A DNA stretch of 64,000 nt from Hornefia porci (GCF_001940235.1 NZ_MJIE01000001.1:1550001-1614000); one strand, 5' to 3'. Shown: positions 34,339-43,830, counted from the first letter of the stretch. Program-made: numbers and translations. Notes: generated by a model not told the origin, from the letters alone.

Positions 34339-35082
34339 ATGGAAAAAGTCAGTCTGCTGGACAACATCGGTCAGGATTCCATCGACATGATGATTCCCTG
34401 CTTCAAACCGATCACAAGAAAATACAGAAAAGACGACACTATCCTGTCCTACGCGGCGGGCGTGCCCGCCAGCGTCGCGGTTTTGTTCCGCGGACAGGCG
34501 CGTCTGGAGATCCTCAACGAGGAGGGGGATTTGTTTTTGTTAGAGAGGTATGAAGATGGAGATGTCTTCGGAGAACTGTTTTCTCTGCCGCTGGAAAACT
34601 TCGAATACATCGTCAAGGCGCTTACGGACTGCACTGTCATCTATCTGGATTACAATCATATCATCACGCCCTGCGAGAATCTCTGCGCCCACCACAGCCA
34701 GCTCATCAGCAACCTGTTCATGATGACGGCTCAGAAGGCTCAGGAGCTGTCGCTGCACATCTCGATTCTGGGGCAGAATTCCACCCGCGACAAGCTTATG
34801 ACTTATCTGAAGCATGTACGCTCTCAGACCGGCCGCCGTCTCGCAGGCAGCGGCATCGCCGTAGACAGAGCCTCCGCCGTCCGTTCCGGGGGAGGAGGCA
34901 CAAAGAAATGGCCGAACACTTTATCCTCACCGCCGGATCGTCTTTTTACGATTCCTATGACGCTGGGACAGCTGGCCGAATATCTGATGGTGGACCGCTC
35001 CTCCATGATGCGGGAGCTCCGCGCCATGAAGGATGACGGTCTCATCGAAAGTAAGAACCGTCAGTTCCGAATCCTCGTATAG
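34339..35082 (+). CDS. Crp/Fnr-family transcriptional regulator
   Basis: 247 residues; GGAGG lies 7 bases before ATG 34339. An N-terminal cyclic-nucleotide-binding-like beta barrel (SVAVLFRGQARLEILNEEGD, YEDGDVFGELFSLP) precedes a dimerisation helix and a winged HTH with LGQLAEYLMVDRSSMMRELR near residue 210. An insertion of about 30 Gly/Arg-rich residues (about 158-190) separates the helix from the HTH, longer than usual. No N-terminal cysteine cluster as in FNR is present; the Cys residues are scattered. It is divergent from the acyl-CoA dehydrogenase-rubredoxin/FprA operon and likely controls it in response to redox or oxygen-related signals. Confidence 0.88.
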   Translation: MEKVSLLDNIGQDSIDMMIPCFKPITRKYRKDDTILSYAAGVPASVAVLFRGQARLEILNEEGDLFLLERYEDGDVFGELFSLPLENFEYIVKALTDCTVIYLDYNHIITPCENLCAHHSQLISNLFMMTAQKAQELSLHISILGQNSTRDKLMTYLKHVRSQTGRRLAGSGIAVDRASAVRSGGGGTKKWPNTLSSPPDRLFTIPMTLGQLAEYLMVDRSSMMRELRAMKDDGLIESKNRQFRILV

Positions 35083-35133
35083 GCTGCCGCAGGATTTCCG
35101 GGGAAGGCCGCCGCAGGATTCCCCGAAGTTTCA

Positions 35134-35328
35134 TCATTTACCGTTTTCGGTTTCAGACGCCTCCGCGCTGCCACCGTCTTCGTTTGATGCTTCTAAGATT
35201 GCATTTACGTTTCTTTCGATATTGCTGATTTTCCGATAAAATTTTAAGCCGACGCGTATTACCAGCGCAATTATCACTATCCATATAACCAGACCCACTA
35301 TTGTTACAATTACATTAAAGAACGGCAT
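35134..35328 (-). CDS. Small single-pass membrane protein of unknown function
   Basis: 64 residues from ATG 35328, with AAGGGGG upstream. Residues 5-28 form one transmembrane helix (VIVTIVGLVIWIVIIALVIR), followed by a basic stretch FYRKISNIERNVNAIL and an acidic tail. A longer frame to 35475 exists but its extra residues are highly basic and the internal ribosome binding site is better. No family recognised. It converges with the Crp/Fnr gene. Confidence 0.55.
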   Translation of the reverse strand: MPFFNVIVTIVGLVIWIVIIALVIRVGLKFYRKISNIERNVNAILEASNEDGGSAEASETENGK

Positions 35329-35657
35329 TTTGTCTTCCCCCTTCTGCCGGGTCGTTTTCCGGCTGTGCTTTACTTTGACTTTTTCTTTACGCTTTTTACA
35401 GTCCGCATGTTCCGATTTAAACGCCCGAATACTTTTTACGCTTTTACCGCAGGCGGCATAAACTGAATATGACATCGCAAAACATTATAATATCCCAATC
35501 TGACCAAAGTATAGCACCTTTTGACGGAATTGTCAAAAAAATCTGCATCGTTCTTCCGGGTCTGACTGTATTATTCCGGCGAGTCTGCTGTAAATCCTTG
35601 AACTTTCCGGATTTCCGGTGCGTACGTACTGTTAAATCAAGGTTTTTTCAGCACATG

Positions 35658-35708
35658 AAAAGAGGCCGCGCCTCGGACGATTTTCATCGTTCGTGCAACA
35701 GCCTCTTT
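35658..35708 (-). terminator. Terminator of rpmE
   Basis: On the minus strand AAAGAGGC at 35708-35701 pairs with GCCTCTTTT at 35666-35658, enclosing a smaller ACGATGAAAATCGT hairpin. The T-rich end of the stem follows the rpmE stop by 24 bases. Confidence 0.75.
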
Positions 35709-35731
35709 GGATTCTCTTCTGATTGACAGGA

Positions 35732-35932
35732 TCAGTCCAGGTTGTACTTCTGCTTGAACTTTTCAACACGTCCGCCTCTGTGCGCGAACTTCTGCTGACC
35801 TGTAAAGAACGGATGACATGCTGAGCAAACGTCAAGACGGAGTTCCGGCTTGGTTGATCTCGTAACAAAAGAATTTCCGCATGCGCAAGTTACTTTACAT
35901 TCCATGTAATCAGGATGGATTCCTTCCTTCAT
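35732..35932 (-). CDS. rpmE: 50S ribosomal protein L31
   Basis: 66 residues, the usual size. MKEGIHPDY at the start, [11 protein letters not shown] and [17 protein letters not shown] supply the zinc-binding cysteines of the C+ form, and the end is [21 protein letters not shown] precedes ATG 35932. Zinc-type L31 normally sits close to rho in clostridial chromosomes, as here with a few genes between. Confidence 0.97.
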   Translation of the reverse strand: MKEGIHPDYMECKVTCACGNSFVTRSTKPELRLDVCSACHPFFTGQQKFAHRGGRVEKFKQKYNLD

Positions 35933-36036
35933 GCTATTACCTCTTTCCTGCTCAGGTGTTCACCCGGCATAATTTTGTCTGCACAAATGCAGCCTAATTA
36001 TGATACCACAGGTTTCGTCCCGAGTCAACAGCGCCT

Positions 36037-36084
36037 GTCGAAATTTTGATGCAACGCCGTGTCGAAATTTTGGTGCAGCCGCAC
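36037..36084. repeat. Imperfect tandem duplication, 2 x 24 bp
   Basis: GTCGAAATTTTGATGCA at 36037 recurs as GTCGAAATTTTGGTGCA at 36061. Located between rpmE and the homoserine dehydrogenase 3' end. The rest of the 210-base gap 35933-36142 holds nothing I can identify beyond the rpmE ribosome binding site. Confidence 0.6.
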
Positions 36085-36142
36085 GCCAGTTTTGGCGCGG
36101 TCGGATGGAGAATTTTTTTACACCCCCGGACCCTGCCTTTGT

Positions 36143-37192
36143 TCACTCCGTAATCACCCGCAGCAGATCGCTGAAAACTCCATAGGCGGTCTGCAGAATT
36201 TCCGGCTCTTCCTCCACGATGGAAAGCCGCCCCATCAGATCCGTCTGAATCGTCACGACTGATGTCGTCCCGTGAACAGTCGCCAGGAACTCCGTTTTCT
36301 CGACGGCTTCCGGCGCGACCCTGGCAAACACCCGTCCGTTCTCCCGCCAGCCCCGGCACAGGAGCTTGAGACTCTTCCCTTCCGCCGTCAGAGCCCGCAC
36401 CTGTTCCGGAGTAACATCCTCGATGCCCTTCCGGTCCACCTGATCCGGCGTCATGTCGGCATCCATCAGAACGTTAAGAAGCGCAGTAATTTTGGCCGCC
36501 GCGTCATATCCCTCCAGATCCATCGCAGGGTCTGCCTCAATAAACCCCTTCTCCCTGCCGGAACGCATAATCTCATCATACGGCACGCCCTTTTCCATTT
36601 CCTCAAGAACAAAATTCGTCGTGCTGTTCAGGATGCCGGACACCTCCTGCACCCTGCAGAGCTTCAGAGTATGCTCCGCCAGATTGAACACCGGCGTTCC
36701 GTCCATGACCGTCGTTTCATAGTAAAAACGCAGTCCGCGCTCTGCCGCCGTATCCCGCAGCTCGCGATACGCCCAGGCAATCGGTCCTTTGTTCGCCGTA
36801 ACGACATGCGCACCCCGGGCAAACGCCTTGCGAATGTGCCCGATGGCCGGCTGTCCCGTCTTAATGTTCAGCGGCGTCAGCTCACAAAGCACGTCGAAGT
36901 CGCCCCTCGCCAGAACCTGCTCCGCACCGCCGTCTCCCAGCAGCTCCGGTCCCGTTTCGAGACCCGGCGTGCCCTCGCTGAACGCTCCGTTCTCCGTAAT
37001 GTCCGAAACCGCCCGGCGCAGATCGATTCCCCCGGAATCCAGCACGATTCCCCGGCTGCCCGTCGCGATTGCCGTGACAATCACTTTGCAGTCATAGGCT
37101 TCAATAATTTCCTGCTGCTTGTCGACAAGCAGCTCAGCAAGCGCTTTTCCGCTGTTTCCGAAGCCGAGCAGCGCAATCCTCAGTGTTTTCAT
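36143..37192 (-). CDS. hom: Homoserine dehydrogenase, short form
   Basis: 349 residues. N-terminal NAD(P)-binding LLGFGNSGKALAELL at residues 8-22, VTANKGPIAWAYRELRDTA near residue 135, and the catalytic-domain signature GILNSTTNFVLEEM near residue 187, with DPAMDLEGYDAAAKITALLN near 225. It reduces aspartate semialdehyde to homoserine for threonine and methionine synthesis. The regulatory ACT domain found at the C-terminus of many bacterial enzymes (about 430 residues) is absent, so direct threonine feedback through that domain is not expected. GGAGAGG precedes ATG 37192. Confidence 0.93.
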   Translation of the reverse strand: MKTLRIALLGFGNSGKALAELLVDKQQEIIEAYDCKVIVTAIATGSRGIVLDSGGIDLRRAVSDITENGAFSEGTPGLETGPELLGDGGAEQVLARGDFDVLCELTPLNIKTGQPAIGHIRKAFARGAHVVTANKGPIAWAYRELRDTAAERGLRFYYETTVMDGTPVFNLAEHTLKLCRVQEVSGILNSTTNFVLEEMEKGVPYDEIMRSGREKGFIEADPAMDLEGYDAAAKITALLNVLMDADMTPDQVDRKGIEDVTPEQVRALTAEGKSLKLLCRGWRENGRVFARVAPEAVEKTEFLATVHGTTSVVTIQTDLMGRLSIVEEEPEILQTAYGVFSDLLRVITE

Positions 37193-37289
37193 AATCCTCT
37201 CCTGTTCCGTTTCTGTCCGCCCCGTTTCTGTTTTCTCCGGCGCGGTTTACTTTGTTCCCGCCTGTCCCGGTTCTGTTCCGTCCCGCACT

Positions 37290-38225
37290 TCACACCGCGC
37301 TCTGCGGATACCTCCGCCGCGCCCACACGATGCGATTGCGGCCCGCCAGATCGCGCATGACCTGCGCAGGCTCGAATTCCCCCGTCTCGGCAAACATATT
37401 CGCGACCGCCTCTCCCTGGTCGTGACCGATTTCAAACATCGCGACGCCGCCGTCCGTCAGGTGCTCCGTCAGCCGCGGGATCATCTCCCGGTAAGGATCC
37501 AGCCCGTCCTCGCCTCCGGCCAGCGCCAGCAGAGGCTCATGCTCCCGAACCTCCCGCTGAAGTCCCGGGATGACTCCGTCCTGAATATAGGGGGGATTGC
37601 ACAAAATCATATCGAACTGCCTTCCGGCAGCCGGTTCTAGAAAACTGCCGCACAGAAATTCAGCACTCCCGCGGCGTCCCTCCCCGAAGCTTCCGGAAAA
37701 TCCAAGTTCCTCCGCATTCCTTCGGGCCACGTTCAGAGCCTCCAGACTGATATCGCTGCATGACACGCGCACCGGCACCTCTGCCAGCGCAGCTACAGAC
37801 AGGCCGATCGCGCCGCTGCCGCAGCAGCAGTCCAGAACACGCACCGGCTCACGCGCCGGCTGCCGATCTTTCGCTGCCGGGTTTTCTGTCGTAGGCTTTT
37901 TCAGAAGCTCCAGCGCTTTCTCCACAAGAAGCTCCGTTTCCGGCCGCGGTATCAGAACCCGTGAATCGACGCGGAACCGCAGTCCCATGAACTCCGTCTC
38001 GCCGGTAATGTACTGCAGGGGCTCACCGGTGCCGCGGCGTCGGATCAGGGCTTTGTACGCGGCGATCTCCGCGTCCGTCATCTTACGCTGGTATTCCATA
38101 AAAAGACGTGAGCGGCTGACGCCCGTCAGGTGACAGAACAGAAGCCGGCTGTCTGTCTCTGCGTCGGCAACGCCCTGCTCTGCCAGCTCCTGCGCGCCCC
38201 TATTGATCAGTTCCCTCGCCGTCAT
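37290..38225 (-). CDS. prmC: Peptide chain release factor N5-glutamine methyltransferase
   Basis: 311 residues from ATG 38225, overlapping the DUF1385 gene by 26 bases. Helical N-terminal domain with SRLLFCHLTGVSR, then FRVDSRVLIPRPETELLVE, SAM-binding VLDCCCGSGAIGLSVAAL near residue 120 and the NPPY motif (LCNPPYIQDGVIPGL) near residue 190. It methylates the GGQ glutamine of RF1/RF2. The release factor gene prfA, its usual partner, is not in the window. The alternative start further upstream lacks a ribosome binding site. Confidence 0.94.
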   Translation of the reverse strand: MTARELINRGAQELAEQGVADAETDSRLLFCHLTGVSRSRLFMEYQRKMTDAEIAAYKALIRRRGTGEPLQYITGETEFMGLRFRVDSRVLIPRPETELLVEKALELLKKPTTENPAAKDRQPAREPVRVLDCCCGSGAIGLSVAALAEVPVRVSCSDISLEALNVARRNAEELGFSGSFGEGRRGSAEFLCGSFLEPAAGRQFDMILCNPPYIQDGVIPGLQREVREHEPLLALAGGEDGLDPYREMIPRLTEHLTDGGVAMFEIGHDQGEAVANMFAETGEFEPAQVMRDLAGRNRIVWARRRYPQSAV

Positions 38226-39309
38226 CGCACGTCCTCTCCGCATCGTTTTGTTCCCCGGAGCCTTCGGTGCCGGAGACCTCTTCACGTTCTTTTTTCAGCG
38301 CCGCCAGATCCATCGGTTCCAGCAGCTGTCCGTTCCGATCCACAATCCCCTCGATGCAAGGAGCCTCCGGTTCCACAAGGACCCCCTTCAGCGCAGCGAT
38401 GGCAATTTCCAGCTGAGAATCATCCGGCTCCCGCGTGGTCAGTTTCTGCAGATACAGCCCCGGGATACTCAAAATCCTTACCAGCCAGTTGTCGGAACGC
38501 CCCGCCCATTTCAGCAGCTCGTAAGACAATCCCGCCACCACCGGCAGAAGCAGAATTCTCGACACAATCCGCATCAGCAGATCCGGCCATCCCAGAAGGG
38601 AAAACAGCACCAGACTCACCACCATGACGAACATCAGAAAACTGGTGCCGCATCTGGGATGCAGCGTGTAAAACTGCTGCGCGTTGGCCGGCGTGAGCTC
38701 CAGATTGTTCTCAAAGCAGTGAATGGTTTTGTGCTCCGCGCCGTGATACTCAAACACACGCCGGATATCCTTCATGCGCGAAATCGCCGCGATGTATACG
38801 ATGAACATGATAATGCGCAGCACTCCCTCAATCAGATTCAGCGTCACCGCTCCGGGCACAAAGGGTTTCAGCCAGCCGATTGCGGCGGTGGGAAGCAGCA
38901 CGAACACGCCGACGGCGAAGACCAGCGCAATCAGCACCGACAGGAAAATCATCAGCTGCCAGACCTCGTTTTCTCCGATTCTGCCGGTCAGCCAGGCTTC
39001 AAAACGCCCCGGCTCATACTCCTCCTCGTCATCCTCCATAAAATATTCCGCCACATCCGCAGACCAGGTCAGAGTCTTTGTTCCCTCCACGAGAGATATC
39101 ACAAAGGAAACCACGCCCCGCAGGAGCGGGATCCTCGTCCAGCGGGCGCTGGCCGTATTTTTATTTGTTTTCATATGGATCCGCCCGTCGGGAAGCCGCA
39201 CAGCGATGGCCGTCCGCTCCATTCCGCGCATCATGACTCCCTCCAGAACCGCCTGCCCGCCGATCGGAGTGGGGCACGCGTCTTTCAGGAAAATTCTGCT
39301 CATGTCCAT
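38200..39309 (-). CDS. DUF1385 (YqhQ-like) membrane protein
   Basis: 369 residues. The diagnostic start IGGQAVLEGVMMRG near residue 17 and the central YHGAEHKTIHCFE motif near residue 195 identify DUF1385. Several hydrophobic segments lie between (LIFLSVLIALVFAVGVFVLL, ILLLPVVAGLSYELLKWAGR). Function unknown; it is conserved near prmC and rho in Clostridia. The C-terminal 30 residues are charged. Its start is 4 bases after the rho stop. Confidence 0.9.
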   Translation of the reverse strand: MDMSRIFLKDACPTPIGGQAVLEGVMMRGMERTAIAVRLPDGRIHMKTNKNTASARWTRIPLLRGVVSFVISLVEGTKTLTWSADVAEYFMEDDEEEYEPGRFEAWLTGRIGENEVWQLMIFLSVLIALVFAVGVFVLLPTAAIGWLKPFVPGAVTLNLIEGVLRIIMFIVYIAAISRMKDIRRVFEYHGAEHKTIHCFENNLELTPANAQQFYTLHPRCGTSFLMFVMVVSLVLFSLLGWPDLLMRIVSRILLLPVVAGLSYELLKWAGRSDNWLVRILSIPGLYLQKLTTREPDDSQLEIAIAALKGVLVEPEAPCIEGIVDRNGQLLEPMDLAALKKEREEVSGTEGSGEQNDAERTCDDGEGTDQ

Positions 39310-39312
39310 GTT

Positions 39313-41682
39313 CTAATACATCCTTCTTCTGGTGCTGAACACCTTCTTGATAATCTCGATGAAATCGCGGTTCGTCCGGGTATGCGCCAGATTGTCGATG
39401 ATTTCCTCGCCGGCGTCCTGCGTGGATTCGTTGGCAAGTGCCCTGCGCATGATCCAGATTGCTTCCAGCTCGTCCTGACTCATCAGCAGCTCCTCGCGCC
39501 GCGTTCCGGACCGGGAGAGATCGATGGCCGGGAAAATCCGCTTCTCCTGCAGCTTGCGGTCCAGATGCAGCTCCATATTTCCGGTACCCTTGAACTCCTC
39601 GAAAATCACATCGTCCATACGGCTTCCGGTGTCGATCAGGGCTGTTGCAAGGATCGTGACGCTTCCGCCCTCCTCGAGGTTTCTGGCCGCCCCGAAGAAC
39701 TGCTTCGGTTTGTACAAAGCTCCCGGATCGAGGCCTCCGGACAAAGTCCTGCCCGACGGCGGAATCACCAGGTTGTAGGCGCGGGCGAGGCGCGTGATGC
39801 TGTCTAACAAAATAACCACGTCGTGTTTGTGCTCTGCCAGACGCCGCGCGCGCTCCAGCACCATCTCCGCCACCTTGGCGTGATGCTGCGGCTGCTCGTC
39901 AAAGGTGCTGTACACAACTTCTCCGCGGCTCAGAGAGCGCTTCATGTCGGTGACCTCCTCCGGCCGCTCGTCCACCAGCAGAACAATCAGATCCACGTCC
40001 GGATGCTTCTTCTCAATGCTGTGGGCGATATTTTTCAGCAGGGTCGTCTTTCCGGCCTTCGGCGGCGCCACAATAAGTCCCCGCTGCCCCTTTCCGATAG
40101 GCGCAATCAGGTCGATCAGTCTTGTCGAAAGGTCGGACGGACTGTCCTCCAGCGTCAGCCTCTCGTTGGGGAAAATCGGCGTAAGGTCGCTGAAATTCGG
40201 ACGCCGCATTGCGACACCCGGCTCATCGCCGTTGACTGTCTCCACGTAGAGAATAGCGCCGAATTTTTCTCCGGGATTCGGCAGTCGGGAAATTCCTTTG
40301 ATTTTGTCGCCGGTTTTCAGGTGAAAACGCCTGATCTGCGCGGGACTCACGTAAACGTCCCTGTCGCTCGTCAGGAAATTGTCGAAACGAAGGAATCCGA
40401 ACCCGCCGTCCGCAAGCTCCAGGATCCCGGTCACCTCCGGCCGCGGCCTCTGCTGATACCGCGTCTCATGCTCCCTGGCGCGGCCGCGGGACTGTTCATG
40501 GCCGCGGCCCTCCGCCGTTCCTTTCGTCCTGCCGGCGGCAGTATTCCCGGCAGCAGTCCCGGCAGTACTCCCGCGTTCCGTCTCAGCAGCTTCCGCTTCA
40601 GCACCTTCCGCCTCAGCAGCTTCCGTTTCAGCACCTGCAGAAGCCTCACCCGGGGCCGCTCCGGATGCTGCAGAAGGTCCCCTTCCGGACACCGGGAAAT
40701 CGCCGGAGTCTCCGGTACCCACGATGCTTCTAACTCCCTGGACGGCAGGCAATTTTGAACCGTCGGCGACACTGCTTCCGTCTGCCGATGCTGTGTCTGC
40801 GGCAGCAGTGTCGATGCAGGCAGAACTCGAAGCCGACGCTGTGTCTGCGGCGCTGTCGGAATTCGAAGCCGATGCTGCAGCCGTTTCAACTGCGGTGTCG
40901 GCATCGGCAGAATTCGCAGCCGCCGATGCCGTGGACGCCGCAGCATCCAGAATGTCAGGAGTTGCGGCTGCATCGGATTTTCTTCGGGTGGTGGTTTTTC
41001 TGACCGTCGTTCCAGAAGATGTTTTTCCCCGAACTGCAGTCGCTGCCTTTCGAGTCGTACGGCGCTTCGGCTTTTCCTCTGTCGCCGGCTCCGCCCCCTC
41101 TGATTCTGTGGTCAATGATGCAGTGTCAACGATCTCGGACGGCGCAGCCTCTGCATCGTCATTTGGCGATGCGGCGTCAGCGGTATCGGGCGATGCCGCC
41201 CCGCCCGCCTTCTTTTTGGCTGCGGCCTTTGTGCCTGATCCTTCTTTTGTTGCCGCCTTACGGGTCGTTGTCCTGCGCGCGGTGCGGCGCTTCGGCTTTT
41301 CCTCTGTTGCCGGCTCCGCTCCCTCTGATTCTGTGGTCAATGATGCAGTGTCAACGATCTCGGACGGCGCAGCCTCTGCATCGTCATTTGACGATGCGGC
41401 GTCAGCGGTATCGAGCGATGCCGCCCCGCCCGCCTTCTTTTTGGCTGCGGCCTTTGTGCCTGATCCTTCTTTTGTTGCCGCCTTACGGGTCGTTGTCCTG
41501 CGCGCGGTGCGGCGCTTCGGCTTTTCCTCTGTCGCCGGCTCCGCCCCCTCGGGCACAGGTGTTCCTGCTGCTGATGCGGCAGCGGACGATACGGCGGAAC
41601 CGATGTCATCAGATGAAACGGCAGCGGACTTTCGCGTTGTCCTCGTCGACTTACGCGTGCTCTTCTCAGCTTCGGTTCCCAT
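39313..41682 (-). CDS. rho: Transcription termination factor Rho with about 400-residue repetitive N-terminal extension
   Basis: 789 residues from ATG 41682, against about 420 for E. coli Rho. The conserved part starts near residue 408: cold-shock-like RNA-binding [18 protein letters not shown], Walker [36 protein letters not shown], Walker [17 protein letters not shown] and Q/R-loop [13 protein letters not shown]. The extension is rich in Ala, Thr, Ser, Lys and Arg, contains two 75-residue repeats and looks disordered; the canonical Rho_N helical bundle is not visible. ATG 41682 has no Shine-Dalgarno. A better start (ATG 41732 with AGAGGT) lies upstream but is one frame off, separated by an A6 tract; see the slippery-site entry. 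Insertions in this region are known in other bacteria, some prion-like. Confidence 0.9.
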   Translation of the reverse strand: MGTEAEKSTRKSTRTTRKSAAVSSDDIGSAVSSAAASAAGTPVPEGAEPATEEKPKRRTARRTTTRKAATKEGSGTKAAAKKKAGGAASLDTADAASSNDDAEAAPSEIVDTASLTTESEGAEPATEEKPKRRTARRTTTRKAATKEGSGTKAAAKKKAGGAASPDTADAASPNDDAEAAPSEIVDTASLTTESEGAEPATEEKPKRRTTRKAATAVRGKTSSGTTVRKTTTRRKSDAAATPDILDAAASTASAAANSADADTAVETAAASASNSDSAADTASASSSACIDTAAADTASADGSSVADGSKLPAVQGVRSIVGTGDSGDFPVSGRGPSAASGAAPGEASAGAETEAAEAEGAEAEAAETERGSTAGTAAGNTAAGRTKGTAEGRGHEQSRGRAREHETRYQQRPRPEVTGILELADGGFGFLRFDNFLTSDRDVYVSPAQIRRFHLKTGDKIKGISRLPNPGEKFGAILYVETVNGDEPGVAMRRPNFSDLTPIFPNERLTLEDSPSDLSTRLIDLIAPIGKGQRGLIVAPPKAGKTTLLKNIAHSIEKKHPDVDLIVLLVDERPEEVTDMKRSLSRGEVVYSTFDEQPQHHAKVAEMVLERARRLAEHKHDVVILLDSITRLARAYNLVIPPSGRTLSGGLDPGALYKPKQFFGAARNLEEGGSVTILATALIDTGSRMDDVIFEEFKGTGNMELHLDRKLQEKRIFPAIDLSRSGTRREELLMSQDELEAIWIMRRALANESTQDAGEEIIDNLAHTRTNRDFIEIIKKVFSTRRRMY
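41063..41550 (-). repeat. 225-bp tandem repeat inside rho, two copies plus a partial third
   Basis: The unit runs 41063-41287 and 41288-41512, and its first about 38 bases recur at 41513. Each encodes 75 residues with [20 protein letters not shown] followed by an acidic/Ala stretch. Copies are nearly identical, which implies recent duplication or gene conversion. Confidence 0.88.
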
Positions 41683-41705
41683 CTCGTCAGCGACAATGGC
41701 TTCTT

Positions 41706-41732
41706 CTAATTCTTCTTTTTTCTTGCGGGCAT
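41706..41732 (-). other. A AAA AAG slippery heptamer at the apparent rho start (frameshift site or broken start)
   Basis: ATG 41732 has AGAGGT 4 bases upstream and reads MPARKKKN then TAG at 41708-41706. Inside it A AAA AAG (41721-41715) is in the frame used by the dnaX-type -1 slippery site. A one-base backward slip continues as EELEEAIVADE into ATG 41682 of rho without a stop. Equivalent explanations are a lost A in an A7 tract or a sequencing error. No strong downstream stem was seen. Confidence 0.6.
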
Positions 41733-41845
41733 AATGACCTCTTCTGTCTAAAACTACAAAATACGCCGGTTGGCGCTCGGATTCAAAATACTGATAAATT
41801 CTTGGAAAATACGGTAAACTCCCGTCTCAGAATCTTTACGGTTCT

Positions 41846-41874
41846 ATTGTAGAACATAATCTGTCGTTTGTAAA
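41846..41874 (-). promoter_or_regulatory. rho: Predicted rho promoter
   Basis: On the minus strand TTTACA (41874-41869), 17 bases, TACAAT (41851-41846). The leader to ATG 41732 would be about 105 nt. This supports initiation near 41732 rather than at 41682. Confidence 0.65.
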
Positions 41875-42081
41875 CAGGGAATTGCAACGATAATGACACA
41901 GTAATAGTCCGGAATTGTGACGGTTAATTGCAGCGCCAATTGCAGCAGGATTATAATGAACGCAATACAAAATTACGGCGCGGGCAGAGCATTTCGAAGG
42001 GCGGGCATGACCAGAACACGCCCCATCGTTTCGGAGAGCGGAACAGTTCCGAAGAAATAAACCCACTTGAACGGTAGGAGT

Positions 42082-42116
42082 TGCCACAAAATCGAAAAAA
42101 ATCCAAAAATGTGGCA
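42082..42116. repeat. 35-bp inverted-repeat element TGCCACA-N21-TGTGGCA, copy 1
   Basis: Seven-base arms with a 21-base A-rich centre. The same arms, same spacer length and a similar centre (ending CCAAAAA) recur at 42268-42302. Confidence 0.75.
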
Positions 42117-42121
42117 TAAAA

Positions 42122-42240
42122 ATGAACTGTTAGTTCATAAATCGCGCCTTTGGGAGGCAGATATGCCGATGACCGGGTCGGTAAAGGTCGGTAAAAGTCG
42201 GTAAAGGTCGAATTTGGTCGCACGATTGTATTTAAATACA
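42122..42240. promoter_or_regulatory. Cluster of palindromes and 10-bp direct repeats upstream of rho
   Basis: ATGAACT-GTT-AGTTCAT (42122-42138), three 10-bp repeats RGTCGGTAAA plus a fourth partial GGTCG (42176-42210), and the 14-bp perfect palindrome TGTATTTAAATACA (42227-42240). AATTTGGTCG at 42211 is inverted as CGACCAAATT at 42337. All lie in the 700-base gap between malic enzyme and rho, in which I see no credible gene. Confidence 0.65.
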
Positions 42241-42267
42241 TAATAGCGAATAATATTACTCAAAATC

Positions 42268-42302
42268 TGCCACATTTCTCGCAAAAAACCAAAAATGTGG
42301 CA
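42268..42302. repeat. 35-bp inverted-repeat element TGCCACA-N21-TGTGGCA, copy 2
   Basis: Identical arms and spacing to 42082-42116, 186 bases apart. The arms of this copy extend to TGCCACATTT / AAATGTGGCA. Confidence 0.75.
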
Positions 42303-42444
42303 ACTTTAAATACGTCTAACTCGAATATGAACAATTCGACCAAATTAAGTTCGTTCTGGCTTCGAACAGTTCACCTTAGGCGGTCCAGTTTCGGCAGCCG
42401 CGGGTGTCGTGCGGATCGTCGCGCGGCTTCGGCGTCGCGCATCT

Positions 42445-43641
<1,197 letters not shown>

Positions 43642-43780
43642 TTGCGTCCCCCCGTTCGATGCATTTTTTAACAAAAGATATATGGCGCGGCTGCAGTTCG
43701 TCGAGTTCGCCGGCGGGCCTGCGCTTCCGCGTTTTCTCCTGTTACAAAGCATAATTTATCTTTTTCCTCACGTCAAGGGG

Positions 43781-43830
43781 CTTTCCGGGTTTTCGCAGCA
43801 GAAAGCTTTCCGAGGTTTCGCAGTAGAAAA
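43781..43830. repeat. Imperfect tandem duplication, 2 x 25 bp
   Basis: CTTTCCGGGTTTTCGCAG at 43781 is repeated as CTTTCCGAGGTTTCGCAG at 43806. It lies upstream of the pan operon promoter, in the divergent gap 43642-43985, which otherwise holds the promoter and leader. Confidence 0.7.

Noticed and set aside
35134..35475. 113-residue version of the small membrane protein
   Set aside because: The additional N-terminal part is very basic with no ribosome binding site; the inner ATG at 35328 has a good one.
36272..37360. 362-codon plus-strand open frame opposite homoserine dehydrogenase
   Set aside because: Antisense shadow of an unmistakable hom gene; Arg-rich and without a ribosome binding site.
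38203..39807. 534-codon plus-strand open frame opposite DUF1385 and rho
   Set aside because: Spans the 3' end of rho and all of DUF1385, both clear genes on the other strand; His/Arg/Gln-rich translation has no recognisable domain.
40724..41734. Long plus-strand open frame (336 codons) opposite the rho extension, and similar long frames at 41019-41852
   Set aside because: These are antisense to a GC-rich repetitive coding region; composition is Ser/Ala/Val low complexity, without ribosome binding site or family match. Explained by codon bias of rho.
41951..42241. Possible 96-residue minus-strand protein upstream of rho
   Set aside because: Its translation is unlike any family, the region is packed with palindromes and repeats, and no ribosome binding site precedes its start.
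41875..42444. Replication origin
   Set aside because: Iteron-like repeats and AT-rich parts prompted the idea, but no DnaA-box TTATCCACA-like cluster and no dnaA/dnaN neighbours are present.
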